Shown: in pieces, positions 39,201-51,200 of the stretch
Layout: each line of letters starts with the position of its first letter
Position numbering within the stretch: position 1 is the stretch's first letter
Source: Phallusia mammillata
Lineage: Eukaryota; Chordata; Ascidiacea; Phlebobranchia; Ascidiidae
DNA length: 64,000 bases
Reading direction: 5' to 3'
Assembly: GCA_003260075.1 (NCBI GenBank)
Contig: QLIY01000057.1
Span: 220,229-284,228 of the forward strand
Notes under the pieces: model-generated
What the model was told of the DNA's origin: nothing
Seen by the model: only the letters and a program-made list of their open reading frames with translations
The model's database searches: none
Made by a program: the position numbers and the translations under genes

Positions 39201-42200
39201 CAAGGTTAATTTGTCATGAAAAATCTTAGAATTTACCTTTTATTTCGTGTCCTTTATACTGTGTGTCTGAAGAATCTAATTGTTATGCCGGGATAGAAAC
39301 AAAATTATTCATCCATGGTTTAGGTCCCTTAACTTTTATCAACAAAGTGTAAAGAAATAGTCGTTTAGAGATATACAGCTGATAGATGTGTAGGCTGCAA
39401 AATAATTTCAACCAAAACATGTGTCTTATGCCTTAAAAATCATCAGAAGAACATAGGCGTGTTTTGTGACTGGTGGTGTTGGTATGGGTGTTTTACACGT
39501 TGTGAATTTGTAAAGAATGCGACTGCGAGGTGGCTGGCTCGTTGGACGGTGGTGTATGTGATGGAACCACGGACGCTTCGTTGGGAATGATCGCTGGTCA
39601 GTGTCGCTGCAAAGTGAACGTCGAAGGACCACGATGCGACCGATGCAAAGCTGGGTACTACGGATTGGACGAAAACAACCCCAACGGGTGCACAGGTGCG
39701 TTTGAACTATTTTTGGGGGTGTTTTTGTTGTTGTAACTTGGTGGTTTTGGGTTTGAGTAGGAAGATGGTTATGTTTCGTTGTTTTTACCGGCGCTTTCTT
39801 TGCGCAGAATGTGATTGCGATTCACTTGGGACTCTGTCGGGAGCCAATACTTGCGATAGCACGACCGGACAGTGCATCTGCAAACGCCACACGACTGGCA
39901 GACGTTGCGATATGTGTTTGGTAAGTGGGTCTTTGCTGCATGTGTTGTACTTATGTGGCGACCAGCAAAAAACGCATACGAAGCCATACAATATAGGTGC
40001 AATACTCGCAATTTATCAAGTCTGTACTTTTAAAGTAACACAAAACGATTTTCGGCCTTTTCAATTGATGGAATCGCACAGTTTAAAAAAATAAAACTGT
40101 TAACAAAACCTGTTTCTTTTACAGCCTCAAACCTGGGGAATGAGTGCAACACCGCAAGGTTGCAACGAGTGTGATTGTGATATCGGTGGAGCTTATGACA
40201 ACGATTGCAACCAGAGAACTGGACAGTGCAATTGCCGACCTCGTATTGAAAGAAGGAGATGTGATCTTGTTACTTCAGGCAATTTCCTTCCGGGACTTGA
40301 TCACTACATCTTTGAGGCTGAAGAAGCAGAAATTCAGAGGGTAAGCAACTGCATGAAATTACCGTTTTTTAAGTCTGTTTTTATTTGTTGTGTTATCGTT
40401 TTGACCCAAGAAAAGCTTATGGTTTTCAGTTTTTGATATTGGTTTAATACAGTGGTTCCCAACCGGGCAAAAATTTTAAAACTTGAGGGTAGAAATTTAC
40501 TTTAATTTGTGCATGTGATTTGTAAATGGACACTTTAAGCTCTGGGAATATAACCTGCAAAGTCGATAAAAGGCCAAATTTTTGCATGTGATTTGGGGGG
40601 GGGGAGGGAATTTACTTTAATTTGTGCATGTGGTTTGTAAATAGACACTTAAGCTCTGGAAATATAACCTGCAAAGTCGATAAAAGGCCAAATTTTTGCA
40701 TGTGATTTGTCTATAGACACCAAGAAACCTTAATGTTTGCTTAATTAAGTTATGCATGGATTGTTTGGGCCCAATTCTACCACAGGCACCCGTTAAAGTT
40801 CGGATTTGTTTATGCCATTTCCTAATATGTACACCATAACAAAACTTTGACTTGAAATAATCACGGTAAAAAATGCAGGGGGGGGGGTTTTGCTTAATTA
40901 AGTTATGCATGGATTGTTTGCACCCAATTCTACCACAGGCACCCGTTAAATTTCGGATTTGTTTATGCCATTTCCAAATATTTACACCATAACAAAACTT
41001 TGACTTGAAATAATCACGGTAAAAAATGCAACTTGCTTTGTTTGCAGGGTGGCTATGAAGACAAAAGAGAACACACTCCTCCAGTTACGTGGACAGGTGA
41101 TGGTTACGTGCTTGTCCAAGAGGAGGGCGTCATTATTTTCATCGTTAAGAATCTTCCAAAATCCATGGATTACAACCTAATTCTGCGATACCAGACCAAC
41201 GTAAGTTTACAGCTCGATTAAAAGGTTATGGCGATTCTGCAGTGTGTTTGTCCTTGACGTTTACGATTTATTTGGTCTTTGGAAAGTTAAATTTCAAAGA
41301 TATTGCACAAGGCACAACTGGTTTTAAAAAAATAAATAAAATTTAATGGCCAAAAATTTTTCTTTTTTTACGTTCGAAAATAAATTAAAAGCATTTTTTT
41401 TAATCATTTTACTGCAATTGTTAAAATTTTAGCCAGTTTTATTTGAAGTTTCCACCATTGTTTACCCTATATTCAGTCTTTCACAATTATTTACAAGCCT
41501 CATCTACAAACTGAACAAAACATATGCTTTATTAATCCCACTAACATTTTCAAAATTACCTTGTTTTGCTTTTCAGTTGCCCGAAATCTGGCAATTTGTT
41601 GACATCACAATCGACCGACCCAACCAAGGAAACATTCCAACATCGAGCCCGTGTGGAAATACTCGACCCGAGGATGACCACTGGATGACGTCACTGCCCG
41701 GACCCCCAACCACTCACTCCAGTCTAGGTTTGCACATGCTCAAAATATTAAATACAAATAACTAAGTGTTAGAAATTGTGACCACGATTTTTTGTACTTT
41801 AGACCTAACAAATCATTTAGTGTTTTTTTACTTCTAAGGTACAGTATTGGATTGGTATTGTAGTCTTAAATTTGATTCAATATTTTTAACCTCTAGGTAT
41901 CATTTGTCTTGAGAGAGATTTTTCTTATCGTGTGATTCTTGACTTGCGAAGATACCAGCGCGAAAGAGCTCCGGACAGCCCAACACCAGATATTCTTATC
42001 GATTCGGTAAGTGACCCTTCTAGAAGCCTGGTATTCTTGATAGTGCGGTTGCTGTAAGTTTCAACCGCCTTTTTGATACCTCTTCAACTAATATGACCAA
42101 CTATATAGAGCTCCTCTGGCAATGGTATTTTTGTACCGGCGTTTTAACGTCTTATAAACGTCGCCTTTAGTAAGGTAAATAATACTAACTGATGAAGGCG

Positions 42201-45200
42201 ACCTGTATAGGACATCGAAACATCAGTACAAAAATACGATTGCCAGAAGGGCTCTATATAGTTGATATTATGCCTGGCAGCAACAGCTGATATAAATGTG
42301 ACCAAATCAGGCAAATCGTTTGGTAAAAATGAACAATATATTTGCGAAATTAATTATATGGAGAAACCGTTTCATCTTCGGTTTATAATTTTTAAATTGT
42401 TTAATTTGCAGTTGCTTGTGGTGCCTGTGCACTCGAATCTGGAAATGTTTTACGGAACTGTGGAAGGGCGACAACGAGAACGCCAGTTTACCGAGCTTGA
42501 GTGCTTGGATGGTGAAATGTATGTACCTCACCGTCAACCACACGAGGAATGCGCCGGTCTTCTCTTCTCAATGTCTTCCATCATTCACGACGGCGGACAA
42601 CGTAAGAAATCTACTGATTTCTAAAATTTATTTGAACCAAATCACCTTAATGGCAAAGCCAAGTGTATTGGTGTAAACCAGTGATGCTTAACCTTTTTAT
42701 TATCGCAATCGCTATCCCTTAAGGAGACCCCCCTTTTTAACACAAATAAAACTACAAACTATAATATCACAGAAGGATAATGTTATGGAACCAAAAAATG
42801 ATAATCCAAATACCCTCGAAATAATGTTAAAAGACCTTTAAATACTTGTGGTTAAGACAATATTTGAAATAGTTTGGTTAACCATGGCTCGCTTTTACAT
42901 GCTATATATCTAAATTAATCACTATGTGCGCTTCCACAGCTTGCGACTGCGACCTACAAGGCAGCGAGAGTTCGATCTGTGACACATGGGGCGGCCATTG
43001 TATATGCAAACCTAATGTGATTGGACGACGTTGCGACAGATGCGCTCCTGGAACATACGGATTCGGACCAACCGGATGTAGAAGTAAGTTTCCAGCTATT
43101 TTACTAACTCGCAACGAAAACCGTATAAATCGCAAAACAACTTTACTAATTCCACCCCTAACCGTTTTCAGCTTGCGACTGCCACCCTGAGGGATCACGT
43201 GACCAGTTCTGCGACCCAACCAGTGGTCAGTGTTCGTGCTTGCCCGGTGTGTTCGGACGCCGCTGTGACCAGTGCAAGGCTGGACACTACAACTTCCCCG
43301 ACTGCCCTCGTTGCGTGTGTAACGGACATGCTGACATTTGTGACCAAACCACCGGAGTGTGTATTGGATGTCGGGATCATACCATGGGAGATCACTGCGA
43401 CATGTAAGAATTACGTGAAATCTCGTTAGAAAAATTTATAATAGGTATTTTGGTAATAATCGCCATGAAAAGTATCAATTTTGTGGGCCAGTTAAGATAA
43501 ACATAAATTCATAACTGGGATCAGCCCTGAAGCGTCCATGCAGACCAGCGATCAGAACACACTTATAGATAAACCACAGTACGCCAGGCCCATGAAGGGC
43601 ATCGAATCAACCGGCCACCAAGCATTTTCATATGGCAAGGCGTAGGTTAGAAAATGTAGCCTGTGGTGGGATTCGAACCCACGACAGGAGTCTTTCCGGG
43701 ACACGGAAATGCAGACTCGTTTGTGAGCTACGAATAGAATACGACGATTATTGAAAGTATGCTACCAGGAACTATGACACCCAATATGTTTTTGTTGTAC
43801 AGCTGCACCACTGGTTACTATGGAAACCCGATGCTGGGCAGTCTTGACCAATGCAAGGCGTGTATGTGCCCCGACGGACCGGACAGTGGACGCCAGTTCG
43901 CCAGCGGATGTCGCCAGGACCAAGTCACCGGACAAGTTACCTGCTATTGTCTGCCAGGATACGCAGGTAAGATTTACTGCTAAGAATCAGCATCATTATA
44001 CATCGACCCAACCGGGAGAAATTTTATTTAAAAGTGAGGGGAGGAATTTACTTACATTTTTGCATGTGGTTTTTAAATAGACACTTATGCTCTAGGGATA
44101 TGACCTGTAAAGTTGTTAAAAGACCAATTTTGAACGATTTTTGTTTAGTTTAGCATCTACTATGTAGTATATTAAGGAGGAATGAAAATGTTTTTGTAAA
44201 GGGAGCAATTCTTTGTAAATGGATGGAACAAAATATAGCTAAACCAATGCGCCAAATGGCATAGCTACATTTTGTTAATACCACAAACAAATCCGTATTG
44301 ATACTAACTCTTAAAAAAGTGTCTTGAAAATGTTAAGATGGTACCAAATCGTGCATAGACCTGCAAAACAAGTATTTAATGTCCCATAGGTGTCAGATGT
44401 GACAGATGCGCTCCTGCTTATTGGGGAAATCCTCAAGAAGCGAACGGGCTTTGCAGAGAGTGTGACTGCAACGGAAATATCGACCCGCTTGACGAGGGCG
44501 CATGCGACGCAGGAACCGGTGTGTGCACTGGATGTCTGTATGACACGGCCGGACCTCATTGCGAGAGATGTCGGGATTTCTACTACGGAAGTGCCTTCGA
44601 CAAGACCTGCAGAGGTAAGGAAAAATAAATAGACTATTATTGTGTATCTTTATCATTGACAAGTAAATAGGTTCTCTAAAAGAATTAAGAATCTTTGTGT
44701 TTTGTGAATGTCCCTTGAAAATGTTCTCTTTTTTTATGCTGCAAAAACAGGAAACATTGCTTAGCCCTTATAGTAATAAAATCAACGAAATTTTGTTTGT
44801 GGGGAAAAATTACATAACAGACAACAGGAATCAGTCTGTGCTTACAGGGTGGTTACCGAAATCAGCGTCAGGTTGACAGAAATAATATTTTTTTGTTTCG
44901 TTTTTTTTTAACATTGTTCTTTTTTGAGCCAAAACTTTAAAAACGATGTCTTTAAAAGGCGATTTTTTTCTTGTTAAAAAATAAAGCCTCAAACTGACGC
45001 TGATTGCCTGCCGCTCTTTAAATTGCAGTTTAATCAACATTTCTTACCTTTATACAGCATGCTCGTGTAATATTCTCGGAACTGACCAGTCCTACTGCGT
45101 GGGTGACCAGTGTCAGTGTGACGTCACTACCGGTCAGTGCGCTTGTTTGCCGAACGTCGGTGGACGAACTTGTGACCAGTGCGATCCCAACCACTGGAGA

Positions 45201-48200
45201 CTTGCTAGTGGCGAGGGATGCGATGCTTGTGACTGTAACTTGGCCAACTCCAAAGGACCATCTTGTAATGAGGTTCGTATCTCTCAGTGGCAGTGTAGGT
45301 TCTTGTGTTTATATTGAAACCATGTTAGGGTTACCATATCTGCATGGGCAAAATTTCGGGCGGTTTTAATAACTATGATTAGCGACAACAAAGGTCCGTT
45401 GCAATGCATTGTACAGCATATTGTTATACGTTACCAACCCAAACAGTGCCATTTTTGATAAAATATCATTACTATCACAGAGATAAACAGCGCAGTTTTG
45501 TTTCTAAATAAGTTACAAAACTGAAAGTTTTATAAAATCCGGTCCTTGTAACAGAAAATTGTTAGCTTCCAAGACACGTTGTTTCGCATGAATGTGCCCA
45601 TCGTACATCAAAATCAGCACATAATTTAAACCTTTTAGTCCCCCACAAAAAGAATTGCGAAAACTACTGTAGGATAAGCTGCTTGGCGTTAAAATTCCGG
45701 ACAGACTACAGACTTTATGTCTGAATTCCGGACATCTGGTAATCCAAAACCATAGACTCTTTGGAAACAATATGTACTTTATTTTTTAGTTTACTGGACA
45801 GTGTCAGTGTAACGAGGGATTCGGTGGACGAACTTGCAACGATTGCGCCGACGGACATTACGGAAATCCCAATATCCAGTGCTATGGTGAGTTGTCCACA
45901 ATGCATGTTACATCCATATTAGCAAACCGCCAGTCACCTCATCATTTGCCAGCACATAACTGCAAATTGTGCGCTCATGTACGTGCTGCTGTAATGCTTT
46001 CTACAGAGTTCTCAGTTTGCTTCACCGCAGGTTTTTTTTTCTGCTCTTAATTGCGCCTAAGGTGTCCAACTTTTATCAAACGACAAAAAAACTGTATTAT
46101 GGCGCTGTAAACTGAATGTAATAAAGTTGGACACCTTTAGGCTCCACAACAACCACTAGTAGCCCAGAACCGAGCGTAGCGCAGCCGACTAACGTACCGA
46201 GCATGGCCAGTAGTACCGCAAGTGCCGCCCCGCTGAAAAGCACAACCCCGTGCGGGGGCAGAGGCGACGCAGGCTGCAACGATATTCCACAATCCAAAAC
46301 CACAACTCCTACAACCGCTGCTACTGTGGTCGTGACGTCAGTTATGACCGGTAGTAGTACGTCAAGCATGGATGCAGCGACGACAGGCGGTGATGCATCA
46401 GTCGGTTCAACCGGCAGTCCCCCCTTGGGTAAACTCCTGCATCCGCATTGCACGAGCAACAGTTTAATTCGGTCCTTAATTCGCTGTATCTTGCTTTACG
46501 CTTGTGACAGGCAAGCGTTGTTCGCCACCCTTTAGTCAAATCCGAAAATGATTTTACGGACATGCGCGATTGGTCGACGATTCATCACGTGATTTACATT
46601 GCAATCAAGCTTGCATGTGACAATTTTTTATAATTCCAGACAATCATATTGAGATTTTGCATTATGTCAATTTGCGCCCTTTAATCGATTTTTCAGATTG
46701 GAATGCTGATCTATCGGTGTTGTGTTCGTTTTATTCAACATGTTCTATGTGTTTTTGCTTTTTATGGCCCATGGAATGTACAATTCCAGTTTCCAAATCG
46801 TAGCAGTCTGGTTAAAAAAATGTTTACTATGATGAAAATGTATGTGTGAAAATCACCTAAATGTGTTATGACAGTCAAAGACTTGGGTTTCTGGACTTCA
46901 AATATTCATGTTAACCATTCTTAGTTGGTAAAAAAGGCCAAAAAATTTCCAGCAAAATTGGTATCTTTTTCAATTTCACCCTTCTATTAACTTTTTTCTT
47001 TGTCTTTTGGAAAACAGCCTGTGAATGCAACATGCAAGGTTCGAAGTCAACGCAATGTGACCCAGCTACAGGGCAGTGTGATTGTTTGGAGGGAGTTGGT
47101 GGCAAAAGATGCGACAGTTGTCTCCGCGGATTTACCGGCCAAATTCCGAACTGCGAGTCATGTGGCGAATGCTTTGGAAACTGGGATTCAATCATCAACG
47201 GGCTAGAAGGTAAGTTAAATCGAGTTCTGCTGTGTTACAAACAGGCCGAAAATTTTTTTTTAGGAAAAATGTTGATAGTTTACCTCAGTTTATTATACAA
47301 TGCATTTAAAAATGAGGTTCTCGTTTTGCTAGCTATGGAGTATTGGGTCTTCATGAGATTTTACATGCACAACTAAAATTGTAACACAAGTAAAACCGGT
47401 TTTAATCTTTCAATAATAGAATAAATCTTTAGGCAATAAGTCATTAGTAAGCTGCAGACATTGCACACTGTTATGACCCATGTCAGTTTAAATGTTGTTT
47501 TCATAAATACTGTGAAACACGTCTTTGTTATTTTGCAGACGAAACCGACAAAGCAATTGGCAAAGCTGAGTCAATTGGTGAGACCGGCATCACTGGAATT
47601 TATGACAAAGAATTCAATGACATCGAAGCTTCTCTTCCAATTCAAACTCCATCCATGGATGATGATAATGTAGATTCCCTTGTTGAAATGATCAAGTAAG
47701 ACCTTACACACTTAGCTTAAAAAGTATTACAATGTGTTTAATCCACGAATGTTGGAGTCTGATAATATATTTCGCTAAAAAACACCAATGTGCAATTAAA
47801 CTCGGAATGAACCTTTCTCAATTTATCCGAATTTAAACCCTAAAGGCGTATTGAATCTCAGCACCAGTTTTAAAGGTGGTTGAAGAGCACCGATATAGGG
47901 CGGCACATAAGTTTAACAACAATATTTAACCCTGTAAAAACGAAACGTGTGTTGTATTAGGAACAAGACCCGTCAACAGCAGCAAACCCTTGTCGATCTC
48001 GAACAGTCGATGGCGGAGATTCGAGCTGATGACGACGCAGTCAAGCAGGAAATGGAAGATTTGAACGCACAAGCACAAGCTGTGGAAGATAAGTTGGAGA
48101 ACCTGCGCGAGCAGAAACAAAACATCAGCCGCGTTTCTCCCGTTGGTGAGTCCATCTTTAACTGAAACCTAAACGAATGTTTGTATTTGAAAAAGATATA

Positions 48201-51200
48201 GAGTCTATATCATAGACCTATATTCGTAAATTATGCCGTAGTACAGTAAACCGCGGTTAAACAGGATTCGGTTAAACAGGATTCGGTTAATCCGGATCCT
48301 CGCCTGATTCGGACAGCACTTGAGATAAAAAAGATTTGTAATATGGTAAGACTTGAAATAATTGGCATTGATTAATCCGGACAAATCTTTTGGTCCAAAC
48401 GGGCCCGGATTAACCGATCGAGGTTTACCGTATTTATCACTTTTTGAAAAAAGGCGCAGACTTCAGACATCTGCTTAACCGTACTTTCGACTGATCATTT
48501 TTGATAGGTCTTCAGACATATTAAACCAGTGTTTAATTTTTAACATTCTTGTCAACACAAAGTATCTTGTGCTGTTATCGAAATCTAATATGTATTGACT
48601 ATACGACCTGGGTTGAACCTTTTCTTCTTTTGGCAGCCGCCTTTAAGCAAGTGAAAGACTCGTACGATGCATCGGCGAGATACTTGAAAGAGGCTGAAGT
48701 GGCAAGTACCGAACCTGGTAGTTTAGTGGAACAATCTGAACAGATCAGAACCGAAGTGGAAGCCTCGCTTGATCTCAACAAAATCGAATTTGACGACAAA
48801 CTTTCACAGGTACTGCATCTTGTTTAAACCGTAAACATTTTTCTGCAGAGAGTGCGCACTGTTTCGACCTATAAACGTCTCATCAGTGCAGCTGGTGACA
48901 GGACATAGACTATATTTACTATTTACTAGTCATGCCTCACCCAATATTTTGCATTTGGTTTTTTGTTACGACCTGGATTTGTAAGGTTTTATGTTTTGTT
49001 GTCCCAGGTGGAAATGGACTTGGTAATGCGCAAAGAAGATGTCGACGCTCTCAGGGGGGGGGGGGGGGGGGGGGGGGTTCCCAGTTGAACAAAGACGTAA
49101 GGATTGTTGTGTAATAAATAATCATGGATTGAAACTTCTAAAAACCGTTTTCATTGGGTTCAAGTTTTGTGCTCCAAAGCAATGTGTAACATGGTGCCCC
49201 TGATCTCAGGTTTGTGGCAAAGCAACTGAAGGCTGCGACGAGACTTGTGGCGGTGCGGGGTGCGATACATGTGGCGGAATCGGGTGCAAGGGAGCCGCAC
49301 AGGCCGCCAACGACGCCAAGGACCGCGCTCAGAAAACACAAGAAACATTAAACAGGATTGCAGAAGAAACTGGCGACTTGAGAAGCCGTGTTGAGGTATA
49401 TACACTCTCTTAGCTATGGTTGTGCATAGGTATGGTTTTAAGACTGTTCTGGTATATTTAGGTTGCAAAGGCGAATGCTCAAACAGCTAAAACTGAAGCG
49501 CAAACTGCAAGGGACCGTGCACAGGAGGTGGAAAACACTGTGAGAACACAGAACTCGAAAATTCGAAACTTGATTCAGGACATCCGCAGTTTTCTTTCAA
49601 GTAAGCTACTTTAAGTTTTGCTTTTGCCAAAGTTGCGTAAGTAGGTAGATGCAATGGACATTGGAGTCAAAAAAGCATTTCACGAACCAACTATTTTAAA
49701 TTTCGATGTCTATTAATAGACACCATCAGTATCTTAATAAGACCTGTAGAAAATCACTGTACGGTTCACAAATGCCTTGTGTCAAACCTTTCGACGCGAT
49801 TATTGTCTCCATCCATCGTAACGATACCGAGACTCGTAACTATTAAATAATACACACAGTTTGTCATTTGAGGTAGAGAGATTCCTATGACATGTTTTTG
49901 CATTAATCGGCGCGTTTATGCGAGAGTCTCCTTCTGACCAATATTTTTCACAGGTGACAGAGCAGACCCTAACGACATCGTGGTCATGGCTAATCGCGTC
50001 CTCGCCCTAAACCTACCCGTGACACGTGATCAAATTGACGAATTAGCGTTGAATATTCGAAACCTGGTCGACGGTTTGCCAGATGTTGAGCAGCTACTCG
50101 CTGATACAGCCGGAGATTTGGAACGGACCAATCAGCTGCTTGAAGACGCCAACCAGGCCTAGTAAGAATCAAGTTTTCACTGCTTTTCTAGAATACGGAC
50201 AATGTGCTTTATACCATTTTTTGTACTGGCAAAGAACATTCCCTTTAGAGCAACTTTGCAAAAAATACATTGAAACCCTATAAACTCATTTTCGTGTGGG
50301 CAAATGAATGACTTTGCATGAAAAAAGTGAAAATATTAATATTTAATGCTTACTGTTTGATTTAAGAATTGAGCTTTATGTGTCAAATTACCTTTCCAGT
50401 GCTGCAGCTTCAACGGTTGAGAATGATGCCAGGGCAGTGACGACCGCTCTAACCCAAGCAGAAGACTCCTCTAGACAGGCTGAAGAGGCCAAGAACCAGG
50501 CTGCTTTCGACATAGACCAAGCTGAACGGAATATTGACAGGGTAAAACGAAATCTTCAATCTTTAAAATCCCCTTAGCACTTGACGTTCTATGTAACGGT
50601 GTGTATTTATTTGATAGATCAAGAATGCTACTATGGTGATCAGCGACCGTATGACGGACATATCAGACCGACTGAGTGACTTTAGCCAACGGCTTACCGA
50701 TGTTGAGAACCAGCTCTCAGATAACCGTCTTGAACTTAACGAAGTATTAGGAGTTGCAGAAAAGGCTCAAAATGATGCCCAAGCCGCCGTGGATGTACGT
50801 GTATTATTTACAACACACAAAATGCTATTGGTGTATATGTTGAAACTCATCGCTTGCGTTTGTAGAACTTACAAGGCCAGTCGGCTCTTATTGATGCCGC
50901 GACACTGGAGATCAACGACAAGAAGGGAAAGACTGACCGCTTGGCCGCATTGCGAGAAAAAGCTGAAGCTCTAGCCCGAACTGTTTCCGACAATGCCAAT
51001 AAACTTGATCGTAAGTTCTTAACAGTTTCGCCTAATTCTCTAGAAAGTCTTCTAGTATTTGGTATGAGGCCTTGATAATAATGCTTGGTGCTAGATTCAA
51101 GTTTCATGGCTTAACGACCCCCAAAACTTTCAAGGGTCACTTCAAAGGGAAATCCCTCAAAACATTACTGTCAGAAACAATTTGGTTTGGGTCCGAAGAA

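Larger units (their letters stand above)
37441..39920 (+). other. LAMB1: Laminin beta exons 7-10: first laminin-EGF array
   Basis: The exons are 37441-37561, 38785-38973, 39516-39695 and 39808-39920. [18 protein letters not shown], then [14 protein letters not shown] and [13 protein letters not shown], follow the laminin beta pattern closely. The copy at 39008-39095 is a spacer artefact with no acceptor. Confidence 0.92.
40125..42601 (+). other. LAMB1: Laminin beta exons 11-15: laminin IV type B (LF) domain
   Basis: The exons are 40125-40340, 41048-41200, 41577-41727, 41897-42006 and 42412-42601. After a last EGF repeat, [16 protein letters not shown] opens the globular LF domain found only in beta chains. 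[17 protein letters not shown] closes it. Confidence 0.9.
42940..47209 (+). other. LAMB1: Laminin beta exons 16-23: second laminin-EGF array
   Basis: The exons are 42940-43083, 43172-43403, 43803-43966, 44390-44614, 45058-45272, 45790-45886, 46141-46428 and 47018-47209. All but exon 22 are regular laminin-EGF units, such as [14 protein letters not shown] and [14 protein letters not shown]. Exon 22 is a Ser/Thr-rich insertion described separately. Confidence 0.9.

Noticed and set aside
46203..46535. Separate 110-codon gene at the laminin cassette exon
   Set aside because: The open frame is the cassette exon itself, read past its donor. Phase and splice sites tie it to laminin.
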